From contig JBCCGR010000039.1 of the NCBI GenBank assembly GCA_039029195.1, positions 1-43,487 on the forward strand: a DNA stretch of 43,487 bases, in the 5' to 3' direction. This stretch comes from JBCCGR01 sp039029195. GTDB taxonomy: Bacteria; Pseudomonadota; Alphaproteobacteria; Rhizobiales; Rhizobiaceae. Positions within the stretch are counted from its first letter, which is position 1; every line of letters starts with the position of its first letter. Positions 17,057 to 25,103 of this stretch are shown here, in pieces. The notes under the pieces were generated by a model. It made no database searches and was not told the DNA's origin. It saw nothing but the letters and a program-made list of their open reading frames with translations. The translations under genes were made by a program, and so were the position numbers.

Positions 17057-17410
17057 CTATTCAGGGAGCTCCATAATGGGGCGGATCTCGACCGATCCTT
17101 CCTTGGCTGCCGGAATCATCGCGGCATATTTGATGGCTTCATCGAGGTTCTCACAGTCAAAAATATAGAACCCGCCAAGCTGCTCCTTGGTTTCTGCAAA
17201 CGGCCCGTCCATCGTTTCGGTCTTGCCATTGCGGACCTTGAGCGTGGTCGCGGTTTCAGGCCCCTGAAGCGCCTCGCCCCCGGCCATGACATTGTCTGCC
17301 ACGAAGCGGTCGTTTGCGGCTTGGTAGGCGGCCATCATTTCCGCAAACTCTGGCGAACCAAAATCAGGGTCGGTGCTGTAGTCTGAATAAAGCAAAGCAA
17401 GATATTTCAT
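17057..17410 (-). CDS. DGPF/YCII domain protein, partner of the ECF sigma factor
   Basis: A 117-residue YciI-like protein with the diagnostic DGPF motif at residues 68-71 (TMDGPFAETKEQLGGFYIF). It starts MKYLALLYSD, the usual beginning of this family. The ATG at 17410 is preceded by AAGGA at 8-base spacing; a longer frame to 17542 overlaps the MAPEG gene and is rejected. In ECF42 systems this gene is commonly a target or partner of the sigma factor; its chemical role is unknown. Confidence 0.88.
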   Translation of the reverse strand: MKYLALLYSDYSTDPDFGSPEFAEMMAAYQAANDRFVADNVMAGGEALQGPETATTLKVRNGKTETMDGPFAETKEQLGGFYIFDCENLDEAIKYAAMIPAAKEGSVEIRPIMELPE

Positions 17411-17511
17411 TTTTCTGATCCTTGTAGGGTTGGTTTGATCCGGCATTTTCAGTCGCCTCACATCCACAAGACGAACGAGCCAGACGCATTTCGACAGCGG
17501 TCTGAAAAAAA

Positions 17512-17901
17512 TTATGCAGCGAATGATCGCCACAAAATCCATGCGACCGCAACAAGCATTGCGACCATGGTCAGAACGAACCCAATGATCCGGGCGGGGT
17601 TGGCCGGTTGATCATGATGGATGCCGAAGGGATGGATTGCGCGACCGGCAACCAACGCACCCCCCATTGCATGCAGCCAGAAAGACGAAAGACCTTGCAA
17701 CTCGCTTATCCCCATCAGGATCAGCGCCACGGGCACCGTCTCAATGAAATTGCCATGGCGGCGCATGCGCTCTGCGAGGGCAAGACTGTCGCCCTGCATC
17801 AGTGAAATTCCTGATTTTCCCCGCAATATGATCACATGCGCGGCAAGTCCAATCATCATCAGCGTCAGAATGGCTGCGTAAAGTCCTGTTAATGGAAGCA
17901 T
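17512..17901 (-). CDS. MAPEG-family membrane protein
   Basis: A 129-residue inner-membrane protein with four hydrophobic spans. The family pattern is RMRRHGNFIETVPVALIL in the middle, where the Arg-Asn-Glu cluster resembles the glutathione-binding region of MAPEG enzymes. The ATG at 17901 is preferred because AAGGAG lies 9 bases upstream; the ATG at 17910 would abut it. It belongs to the eicosanoid/glutathione metabolism superfamily, but the bacterial role is not known. It lies about 100 bp upstream of the DGPF gene. Confidence 0.82.
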   Translation of the reverse strand: MLPLTGLYAAILTLMMIGLAAHVIILRGKSGISLMQGDSLALAERMRRHGNFIETVPVALILMGISELQGLSSFWLHAMGGALVAGRAIHPFGIHHDQPANPARIIGFVLTMVAMLVAVAWILWRSFAA

Positions 17902-17986
17902 TGTTTTCATCTCCTTGGTTGAGACCATCTCATTGAGGGTCACGGTAGAGACGAATGGAGAACCGCAGATTCGACAGGTGAGACAA

Positions 17987-18439
17987 TTATCTCCCGAAGC
18001 GGGTTGTAATCTGGCTGGTCAGCCGGACCCCTTCTTTCACGAACCGGTCGACCGCAATGCGGGCGGCGGGCGTACAACTGACATAAATACGATCGTAAGC
18101 ATTATAGCCACGATTGAACTGGCCAATGAGCCGGGCGCGGCGATCTGGTTCGGGTTGCTCGGCATCAAGAATTTCAATCATCTTGTCGCGCCACAACATG
18201 CCCTCATCGGCACCACACAGTTCGCGCAGATAGTGCACCGCGCCCAAAACCTCAGCCAATCTATTCAGCAGCGGATCGTACGGGGCGATCGTCAGAGTGC
18301 GCGGCTGCGTCGCTTCGGTTTCAGAACCTTCGTTTGCCTGCTGTGCAAACAGCGTCGATTGCAGTGCCATCAAGACGGCAAATGCAGCAGCCAGAAATTT
18401 GGCTCTGTTCAATACTGAATGAAACAAGGTGCGCAACAT
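17987..18439 (-). CDS. TIGR02301-like exported protein
   Basis: A 150-residue protein with a signal peptide (about residues 1-32, ending STLFAQ). The mature part is helical, with LGAVHYLRELCGADEGMLWRD and the segment RARLIGQFNRGYNAYDRIY followed by SCTPAARIAVDRF. I recognise this as the alphaproteobacterial TIGR02301 family of unknown function, from motif memory. Two cysteines could pair in the periplasm. The ATG has GGAAAG a few bases upstream. The gap to the DUF3179 gene is 61 bp. Confidence 0.7.
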   Translation of the reverse strand: MLRTLFHSVLNRAKFLAAAFAVLMALQSTLFAQQANEGSETEATQPRTLTIAPYDPLLNRLAEVLGAVHYLRELCGADEGMLWRDKMIEILDAEQPEPDRRARLIGQFNRGYNAYDRIYVSCTPAARIAVDRFVKEGVRLTSQITTRFGR

Positions 18440-18500
18440 GGCGCTTTCCTATCGTCTTCAGGAGTGCCCCGCAATTGCGCAAACGCGTGCGTATGAACTT

Positions 18501-19505
18501 CTACTGATCGATCTTAACGTCGGGATGAAAGGCGTGGGCGACGAATGCAAACGTGACATCATAGGCAACATCAACCGTCCTGCCGTTTGCCGTGCGGGTA
18601 ACAATGATGGAACCCACATCCTTCGCCTTGGCGATTGTGGATGCGCCAAGCGCCGATGCCTGACCTGGTTTCCACGAGAGTTTCAGCCCCTTGTGCGACA
18701 GTGAACCCGCTTCACGCACCTTTTTCATCGCAACCACATACGGTTTCTTCAACCGCGCATCGCGCACCACAACGACCCGTGCCATGGCTGGAATATCTTC
18801 GGGCAAGGCACCTCTAAACAGGAACGGTCGCGCGGCTTCATCGTAATTGACATACGGATTGCGCCCATAGTCACGCAGACCCGGCCGGTTCGGCACAAGA
18901 ACCTTTCCTTTCGGATGGCGCGTCTTGAAGTCGACCCAGGATTCAAGGCGGGATGGCACAATCTTCAATTTTTTGCCGGTATGAATACCGACAATTCCCT
19001 CGCCGACAAATTGCTGCCACCAGCTGTCCGTTTGCCGGTCATACATGATGAGATCGGAGTTCCGCAGTTTACCGGTGGTGCCAAAATCAAGCACTTTTCC
19101 ATCCACCGTGGCGTCGAACACCAGCGCCGCGTTGCACAACGGGCAGAAGGTCACGACAACCGACTTGCCACCAACTTTGTCATTGACGATTTCATGCCAG
19201 GTCAGGATGGAAAGCGGATAGGCGCGTGCGTCTCCATCAACTGCCAATCCAATGACCGGTTCGCGATCGGCCACACCGCTTGCTTTGGAAACGGCAACAA
19301 ATTTTGGATCATCAATAGGCGGGATTCCATCGCGGGGCGGCCCACCCGACATGATTTCGCTGAAGCGAACACTCGACTTTTCAAAGTCAGTTTTCCAGCC
19401 CTCACGCTGCCAGCGCTCCTGCTGCGCATGCGCTGCGTGTATGCTCATCATCAACAAGCCAAAGACAGCAATCCAACAGCGAAATCCCCTCAACAGTTCG
19501 ATCAT
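18501..19505 (-). CDS. DUF3179 domain-containing exported protein
   Basis: A 334-residue protein with a signal peptide (about residues 1-27, ending IHAAHA/Q). The DUF3179 hallmark is VVTFCPLCNAALVFD, with a CxxC pair, followed by RNSDLIMYDRQTDSWWQQF. The C-terminus includes WKPGQASALGASTIAKAKDV. The family is found in the periplasm and has no proven activity; the CxxC suggests a metal or redox site. The ATG at 19505 is used because the signal peptide begins there; AAGGTG lies upstream. Confidence 0.85.
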   Translation of the reverse strand: MIELLRGFRCWIAVFGLLMMSIHAAHAQQERWQREGWKTDFEKSSVRFSEIMSGGPPRDGIPPIDDPKFVAVSKASGVADREPVIGLAVDGDARAYPLSILTWHEIVNDKVGGKSVVVTFCPLCNAALVFDATVDGKVLDFGTTGKLRNSDLIMYDRQTDSWWQQFVGEGIVGIHTGKKLKIVPSRLESWVDFKTRHPKGKVLVPNRPGLRDYGRNPYVNYDEAARPFLFRGALPEDIPAMARVVVVRDARLKKPYVVAMKKVREAGSLSHKGLKLSWKPGQASALGASTIAKAKDVGSIIVTRTANGRTVDVAYDVTFAFVAHAFHPDVKIDQ

Positions 19506-19856
19506 CGTGACGCACCTTGATCCAGCTATCGCAACACCATCAATCATTGTGTTGTCGTAATCTGCGGGAATCCAATAAATTCAGGGTGATCTTTGACACA
19601 GTGGTGCACCGGATCATCCATTTGAAAATTGAACCTTTCTGATACCGCCCCATATCAGGAACAACGAATTGCTGGTCCAAAGCACGATCTCGCGCACCGA
19701 TAGGATTGATAATTTATTCAATTGAGTTGGTCGTTTGTCCGTCACACACCGGCTGTTAATGAGATTTGGGTATACTTGCCTGAAATCGCTTTTTAAATGT
19801 GCGCCAACCCGACCTTGAGCCCGTCGGCCTGCGGACAAGAACTGGAATGAACTGGA
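19506..19856. other. Intergenic region, 351 bp, divergent
   Basis: No gene is seen. It contains a 6-bp inverted repeat (CAACAC / GTGTTG around 19527-19549), a TTGACA hexamer near 19594 and a TATACT near 19770. Promoters for both divergent genes must lie here, but no convincing pair of -35/-10 boxes was found. Confidence 0.4.
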
Positions 19857-20510
19857 ATGCTGTTTCGCAGGCGTGAACCCGCCCCCTGGCATGAAAGACT
19901 TCGCGTGTGGCTTTGGCCGCGCCGAAGCTGGATGCGCTCCAGCCAGTATTTCACAAAACGGGTGTTGCGACTGACCGCAAGCCCCCACGCCATTGCTGCG
20001 GGGATCGCCGCTGGCGTTTTGAGTTCATACACGCCCTTCTTGGGGGCTCATTTCATCATTGCGGCACTTCTTGCCTGGCTGCTTGCTGGCAACATCATCG
20101 CCTCGGCGATCGGAACATGGTTCGGCAACCCGCTCACCTTCCCGCTCATCTGGATCGCATCCTATGCGTCAGGCCAGTTTCTGATTGAGGGCAAGGTGGA
20201 AACCGCAGGGATTGCTCCCCAAATTGGCGATGCGATGGCCATGCTTGCCGGTTCAATCGGAAGCTTTGACTTCGATCGCTTTGCAACCGCCATGGGCGAA
20301 ATCTGGAACCCGTTGATCAAACCTATGCTGGTTGGCGGAATTCCATTGGGCATCATCTCAGCGGGTATCGCCTATTTCCTGACTCGCCGTGCGACAATCT
20401 ATTTCAGGGAGTCGCGCCGACAAAAGCTTCTTGAAAAAGCCCGCGCGGTAAAACTTGCCGCTCACCATTCAGCCCAATCTGTCAACCGTCCAGCGGATGC
20501 CGCTGAATGA
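19857..20510 (+). CDS. DUF2062 domain-containing membrane protein
   Basis: A 217-residue inner-membrane protein with four hydrophobic spans and a basic N-terminus (RRREPAPWHERLRVWLWPRR). The DUF2062 core reads SPHAIAAGIAAGVLSSYTPF through SAIGTWFGNPLTFPLIWIAS. The function of the family is unknown. In Rhizobiales it is commonly encoded just upstream of acpS-lepB-rnc-era, as here. A 10-base tandem duplication (AACTGGAATG twice, 19840-19859) covers the start; the first copy opens a 9-codon overlapping frame (19847-19876). Confidence 0.85.
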   Translation: MLFRRREPAPWHERLRVWLWPRRSWMRSSQYFTKRVLRLTASPHAIAAGIAAGVLSSYTPFLGAHFIIAALLAWLLAGNIIASAIGTWFGNPLTFPLIWIASYASGQFLIEGKVETAGIAPQIGDAMAMLAGSIGSFDFDRFATAMGEIWNPLIKPMLVGGIPLGIISAGIAYFLTRRATIYFRESRRQKLLEKARAVKLAAHHSAQSVNRPADAAE

Positions 20511-20598
20511 GGCCGACGACCAGCGATCGTTCCCACTGTTGTTGATCTGTCGAATCTGATTGATTGGCAGCGTTCAAAACCTAACAGGTCGCTCACAC

Positions 20599-21003
20599 AT
20601 GATAATCGGACTTGGCAGCGATCTGATTGACATCAGGCGCATTGAAAAAACGCTTGAACGTCATGGCGAACGGTTCACCCAGCGCCTGTTCACCGACATC
20701 GAGCAAGAAAAATCAGACAAACGTGCCGAACGCGCGGCGTCTTATGCCAAACGCTTTGCCGCCAAGGAAGCTTGTGCAAAGGCGCTTGGAACCGGCATTC
20801 GCAAAGGTGTGTTCTGGAAGGATATGGGCGTGGTCAATTTACCATCCGGCAAACCCACCATGAACCTGACCGGTGGAGCGGCAAAACAGCTTGAGAAAAT
20901 GGTGCCCGAGGGGTTCGACGCGCATATTCATCTCACGATCACCGATGACTACCCTCTGGCACAGGCATTCCTGATCATCGAAGCCCTTCCGTCAAGCAAA
21001 TAG
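20599..21003 (+). CDS. acpS: Holo-[acyl-carrier-protein] synthase
   Basis: A 134-residue phosphopantetheinyl transferase that transfers the 4'-phosphopantetheine arm of CoA to acyl carrier protein for fatty-acid synthesis. Motifs: GLGSDLIDIRRIE with D8, and KRFAAKEACAKALGTG with E57, the magnesium ligands. Length is typical for AcpS trimers. The ATG at 20599 has only a weak ribosome site; a frame start at 20560 is not supported by the family. It is the first of the acpS-lepB-rnc-era set, but a MAPEG gene separates it from lepB. Confidence 0.95.
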   Translation: MIIGLGSDLIDIRRIEKTLERHGERFTQRLFTDIEQEKSDKRAERAASYAKRFAAKEACAKALGTGIRKGVFWKDMGVVNLPSGKPTMNLTGGAAKQLEKMVPEGFDAHIHLTITDDYPLAQAFLIIEALPSSK

Positions 21004-21115
21004 AACCACGCGCCAAGGCTCCGGCTTTGCCATGAGTATTTAAAGCATCGGGATTTGAGTTTGTCCCCGTTCCTTTTCATTGTGTCCTTGTTTGAAACAA
21101 ACAGGGACGATGATC

Positions 21116-21526
21116 ATGACAACCGAGCTTTATTATCTCTTCCTTTGTTCCCTTCTTCTGGGGCTTTTGTGGGTGCCGTTCGTCATCGGACAGGTGGTTT
21201 ACAAGGGACTGCCAACCCAGGATGAGTATCGTAACTTGCGCGATTGGTCCGCAATGCCGCGATGGGTGCACCGGGCCAACCGGGCTCACTTGAACTTTGT
21301 TGAACAGTTCGGCGCATTCGCAGGGCTGATTGTAGTGGCACATCTGGCGCAGATTTCCACGCCCGCACTACAAACCGCAGCTGCCGGCTTCTTCTGGGCA
21401 AGGGCGGCCCACGCCGTCATATTTGTGGCCGGATTTCCCTATCTGTTGGCACGCACCGTTATGTTCATCATCGCCAATCTGTGCCTTCTGGTCATCGCCT
21501 GGCAGATATTCTCAAACATAGGGTGA
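21116..21526 (+). CDS. MAPEG-family membrane protein (second copy)
   Basis: A 136-residue four-span inner-membrane protein. Family residues are in VHRANRAHLNFVEQFGAFAG, where the Arg-Asn-Glu cluster is conserved. The ATG at 21116 has AGGGA at 8-base spacing, better than the ATG at 21110. It is not closely similar to the MAPEG protein at 17512. It lies between acpS and lepB, where it is not usually found, so it may be an insertion. Function is unknown. Confidence 0.82.
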   Translation: MTTELYYLFLCSLLLGLLWVPFVIGQVVYKGLPTQDEYRNLRDWSAMPRWVHRANRAHLNFVEQFGAFAGLIVVAHLAQISTPALQTAAAGFFWARAAHAVIFVAGFPYLLARTVMFIIANLCLLVIAWQIFSNIG

Positions 21527-21785
21527 CGGACCAGCATCAGAAGAAGCAAATAGCTAGTGCTGCTTCATAATTTCGACGCAGTCAGACGATTTGCATGACG
21601 TGTCGGAATTCCTGTCCAATTGGTGTTGCGACGGGAACCGTGACTTGCATTGTCGCTTGGGCGCAGGGCACCATTGCCTGCAACCTCGTGAGAGGCTAAG
21701 AGCATCGCGAATTTTGACATCGCCGATTGAAATACCGGCCAATCATCACCCTCAGATCCAATTCGTAACAACAGGACGGAACCGC

Positions 21786-22538
21786 GTGTCCGAGCAAACC
21801 GCACCTTCCAAGAAGAAAAGTTCATTCGGTGAAACCGTTTCCGTCATCATCCAGGCGTTGATTTTGGCACTGGTGTTGCGATCGTTTCTGTTCCAGCCGT
21901 TCAACATCCCTTCCGGCTCCATGAAACCGACCTTGCTGATTGGCGACTATCTGTTCGTTTCAAAGTTCAGCTACGGTTACAGCCGTTACTCGCTTCCCTT
22001 TGGTCCCGATATTTTTTCCGGGCGCATCTGGTCAGCAGAACCCAAACGCGGTGATGTTGCGGTGTTCAAATATCCGCCCAACCCGTCACGCGATTACATT
22101 AAGCGTGTTGTTGGTTTGCCTGGCGACAAAATCCAGATGAAAGACGGCGTGCTTTTCATCAATGGTGAAGCGGTCAAGCGCGAAGCGGCTGGAACATTCA
22201 TCGACAAAACCGAAAGTGGACGCAGTTTGGAAGTCGCCCAATATCGTGAGACACTTCCCAACGGCGTGAGCTACATGACGCTCGACATCAATCCGAATTC
22301 GGTTTCCGACAATACCCGTGTGTTCGAGGTGCCAGCTGACCACTACTTCATGATGGGCGACAATCGCGACAATTCTTCCGACAGTCGTTTTGATGTGGGC
22401 ATGGTGCCGTTTGAGAACTTTGTTGGACGCGCTTCCGTCATCTTCATATCGGTCGCCGATGGTGCCGCCGCATGGCAGTTCTGGCGCTGGCCACAATCTT
22501 TGCGCACGGAACGCCTGTTCAACGGAATTTCGGGCTGA
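21786..22538 (+). CDS. lepB: Signal peptidase I
   Basis: A 250-residue membrane-anchored serine protease that removes signal peptides of secreted proteins in the periplasm. One N-terminal transmembrane span (VSVIIQALILALVLRSFLF) anchors it. The catalytic dyad is S45 in NIPSGSMKPTLLIGD and K106 in RDYIKRVVGLPGD; GDNRDNSSDSR is conserved box E. The GTG at 21786 follows AGGACGG; the longer frame from 21591 has no family support. The stop is 6 bases before the rnc start. A 259-bp stretch without a gene precedes it. Confidence 0.95.
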   Translation: MSEQTAPSKKKSSFGETVSVIIQALILALVLRSFLFQPFNIPSGSMKPTLLIGDYLFVSKFSYGYSRYSLPFGPDIFSGRIWSAEPKRGDVAVFKYPPNPSRDYIKRVVGLPGDKIQMKDGVLFINGEAVKREAAGTFIDKTESGRSLEVAQYRETLPNGVSYMTLDINPNSVSDNTRVFEVPADHYFMMGDNRDNSSDSRFDVGMVPFENFVGRASVIFISVADGAAAWQFWRWPQSLRTERLFNGISG

Positions 22539-22544
22539 TCGCTG

Positions 22545-23255
22545 TTGGTCTCGCCCAGAAGCACCCGTTTTGAAGCGCTTGAGGACCTGATCGGCTACCG
22601 GTTTACGTCGCACGAGCATTTGGGAAAGGCGCTCACCCACGCAAGCGCCACCCGCACAAAAGACCAACCCACTGACTATGAGCGCCTTGAGTTTCTGGGC
22701 GACCGGGTACTAGGATTGTGTGTCGCAGATCTTTTGTTTCGAACCTTCCCTCAAGCGAGTGAAGGGGAACTGTCTCTTCGCTTGAACGCGCTGGTGAGCG
22801 GCGATGCCTGCGCAGAAATTGCCGACGCACTCGGCCTGCACCAGTTCATTCGCTCGGGCAACGATCTGAAGTATCTTCAGTCCAAGCGCATGAAAAGCGT
22901 TCGCGCTGATGTGCTGGAATCGCTCATTGCCTCGATCTTTCTTGATGGAGGGTTGGATGCCGCACACGCCTTTGTCGAACGTTTCTGGTCAAAGCGGCTT
23001 CACCACGACAATGCCGCCCGTCGAGACTCCAAAACCGCGCTGCAGGAGTGGGCGCATTCGGGAGGCTTCGGCACACCGAAATATGAAATCACCGGACGTG
23101 ATGGGCCGGACCATGAACCGGTTTTCACCGTAAAGGTGATTTTGAGCGGCTGCGAGGGTGCGACCGGAACAGGGCGTTCAAAACGGTCGGCAGAACAGGA
23201 AGCCGCCGAAGAAATTCTCATCCGCGAAGGGGTCTGGAGTGAAGCCAATGGGTGA
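22545..23255 (+). CDS. rnc: Ribonuclease III
   Basis: A 236-residue double-strand-specific RNase that processes rRNA and regulates mRNA. The signature ERLEFLGDRVLGL (46-58) holds E49 and D53; the second acidic pair is D122 and E125 in DVLESLIASIFLDGG. A C-terminal dsRNA-binding domain follows from about 160 (DSKTALQEWAHSGGFGTPKY). The start is TTG at 22545; the only in-frame alternative before the lepB stop is a CTG at 22542. Its 3' end overlaps the era start by 8 bp. Confidence 0.95.
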   Translation: MVSPRSTRFEALEDLIGYRFTSHEHLGKALTHASATRTKDQPTDYERLEFLGDRVLGLCVADLLFRTFPQASEGELSLRLNALVSGDACAEIADALGLHQFIRSGNDLKYLQSKRMKSVRADVLESLIASIFLDGGLDAAHAFVERFWSKRLHHDNAARRDSKTALQEWAHSGGFGTPKYEITGRDGPDHEPVFTVKVILSGCEGATGTGRSKRSAEQEAAEEILIREGVWSEANG

Positions 23256-24168
23256 TTCAACAAGCCAGGATGCCGTCACACGAGCCGGTTTTGTGGCCCT
23301 CATTGGTGCACCCAATGCCGGAAAATCCACACTGATGAACCAGCTTGTGGGCACGAAAGTTTCCATTGTCACCCACAAGGTTCAAACCACCCGCTCGCTT
23401 GTGCGCGGCATCGTCATGCGCGACCAAACACAGATCATCTTCGTTGATACGCCTGGTATCTTCTCGCCACGCCGCCGCCTCGATACCGCCATGGTGAATG
23501 CAGCCTGGGAAGGCGCGCGAGATGCGGACTGCATCGTGCTGCTGATCGATGCAGAGCGCGGTTTGAAGGGTGATGCAACGACCATTATTGCGTCACTTTG
23601 TGAGATTTCCCAACGCAAGATCCTGCTTTTGAACAAGATCGACAAGGTCTCACGCGATTCGCTTCTGAAACTGGCGCAGGATGCAAACGAACTCTGTGCA
23701 TTCGACGAGACCTTCATGATCTCGGCGCTCAATGGCAACGGATGCGATGATTTCCTGGCCGCACTTGCAGGATCACTCCCCGAAGGTCCGTGGCTCTATC
23801 CTGAAGACCAGATTTCCGACCTGCCTTTGCGCCAGATTGCAGCCGAGGTAACTCGCGAAAAGCTCTATCTGCGACTGCATCAGGAACTGCCCTACTCCAG
23901 CCATGTGGAAACCGAAAACTGGAGTGAACAGGACGATGGTTCGGTCAAGATCGAACAGGTGATCTATGTGGAGCGCTCAGCCCACAAGAAGATTGTGATC
24001 GGCAACAAGGGACAGACCATCAAAGCCATTTCAACTGCGGCGCGGAAGGAGATGGCGGAAATTCTCGAGCAGAAAGTCCATTTGTTTCTGTTCGTGAAAG
24101 TGCGCGAGAAATGGGGCGATGATCCCGAGCGCTACCGCATGATGGGACTGGAGTTTCCGAAGGTGTAG
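23248..24168 (+). CDS. era: GTPase Era
   Basis: A 306-residue GTPase needed for 16S rRNA maturation and 30S assembly. G1 is GAPNAGKST (20-28), G3 is DTPG, G4 is NKID. The C-terminal KH domain contains IVIGNKGQTIKAISTAARKEM, which binds the anti-Shine-Dalgarno end of 16S rRNA. The ATG at 23248 has GGAG upstream and overlaps rnc, suggesting coupling. recO, the usual next gene, is absent; a palindromic repeat follows instead. Confidence 0.95.
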   Translation: MGDSTSQDAVTRAGFVALIGAPNAGKSTLMNQLVGTKVSIVTHKVQTTRSLVRGIVMRDQTQIIFVDTPGIFSPRRRLDTAMVNAAWEGARDADCIVLLIDAERGLKGDATTIIASLCEISQRKILLLNKIDKVSRDSLLKLAQDANELCAFDETFMISALNGNGCDDFLAALAGSLPEGPWLYPEDQISDLPLRQIAAEVTREKLYLRLHQELPYSSHVETENWSEQDDGSVKIEQVIYVERSAHKKIVIGNKGQTIKAISTAARKEMAEILEQKVHLFLFVKVREKWGDDPERYRMMGLEFPKV

Positions 24169-24205
24169 CACGTGTCGCTGGAGACGCACTTTTCCACCAA
24201 CTGCC

Positions 24206-24300
24206 GTCATTGCGGTCTTCAGGACTGCAATCCATTGACACAAAGCGGCATTTTGTGGATTCCGGCCGTCCCTTCGATGAACTCAGGAGGCCGGAATGAT
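24206..24300. repeat. Palindromic intergenic element, copy B
   Basis: Hairpin 1 (24209-24231) is ATTGCGGTC-TTCAG-GACTGCAAT with one G-T pair. Hairpin 2 has 9-bp arms 24259-24267 (ATTCCGGCC) and 24289-24297 (GGCCGGAAT) around a 21-base loop. The spacer and order match copy A. The element sits about 40 bp after the era stop. Confidence 0.7.
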
Positions 24301-24380
24301 GAAACAGAACAATTTTGCTCCACCGGACAGAAAATCAAGACGGTGGAATTGGCACACGCCTTTAAACGTGGATTGAGAGC

Positions 24381-25103
24381 TTACGTCCGCCACTCACCCT
24401 TTGGAAAATCGTAGATCCGGCCATTTTCCGTTGTCTCGGCACTCAAAAGAGTCACCAGTGATTCGGCAATCTCGGCCGGATGACGCACGGTTTCGGGGTC
24501 TTCACCCGGTGCATATTGGGCCCGCATGCGCGTGCGCAACGTGCCGGGGTCCACGAGATTGGCGCGCATATTCGTGGTGGTGAGTTCGTGTGACCAGGAT
24601 TTTACCATGGCTTCAAGTGCCGCTTTCGACGCTGAATAAGGCGCAACAAATGGCCTGCGCGCGCGAACCGCACCTGAGGATACAAACACGGCCCGACCGG
24701 ATGGCGACTGCCTTAACAAAGGTTCGAGCGAGCGGATCAGGCGATAGTTCACCGTCACATTGATGTTCATCACATCATCAAAAATCGCTGGATCGAGATG
24801 GGAAAGCGGAGTGACCTGGCCCAGATAACCGGCATTCGCCAGAAGTCCGTCGAGCCGCCCCCATCGCTCGTGGATCGTGCCACCAAGCCGATCGATGGCG
24901 TCATAGTCTTTCAGATTAAGCGGCACCAGCGTTGCCACACCCCCGGCTGCCCGGATTTCGTCATCAAGTTCTTCAAGGCCACCCACTGTGCGAGCAATCG
25001 CAATCACATGGGCTCCTTGCGTAGCAATTTCCTTTGCCGCGTAAAATCCCACACCCCGCGATGCACCGGTGACGACCACCAGCCGCCCATCAAGATGACC
25101 CAT
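24381..25103 (-). CDS. Short-chain dehydrogenase/reductase
   Basis: A 240-residue NAD(P)-dependent oxidoreductase. The Rossmann glycine motif is TGASRGVG near residue 14, the NAG motif is in LLANAGYLG, and the catalytic triad is the serine in VFVSSGAVRA with YSASK. The substrate is unknown. Its ATG (25103-25101) overlaps the purF stop by one base (TGATG), so the two genes are translationally coupled. I recall an SDR of this kind following purF in many Rhizobiales. Confidence 0.9.
   Translation of the reverse strand: MGHLDGRLVVVTGASRGVGFYAAKEIATQGAHVIAIARTVGGLEELDDEIRAAGGVATLVPLNLKDYDAIDRLGGTIHERWGRLDGLLANAGYLGQVTPLSHLDPAIFDDVMNINVTVNYRLIRSLEPLLRQSPSGRAVFVSSGAVRARRPFVAPYSASKAALEAMVKSWSHELTTTNMRANLVDPGTLRTRMRAQYAPGEDPETVRHPAEIAESLVTLLSAETTENGRIYDFPKGEWRT

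Noticed and set aside
21527..21785. Upstream extension of lepB from 21591
   Set aside because: The extension has no resemblance to signal peptidase; the GTG at 21786 has a ribosome site and begins the family sequence.
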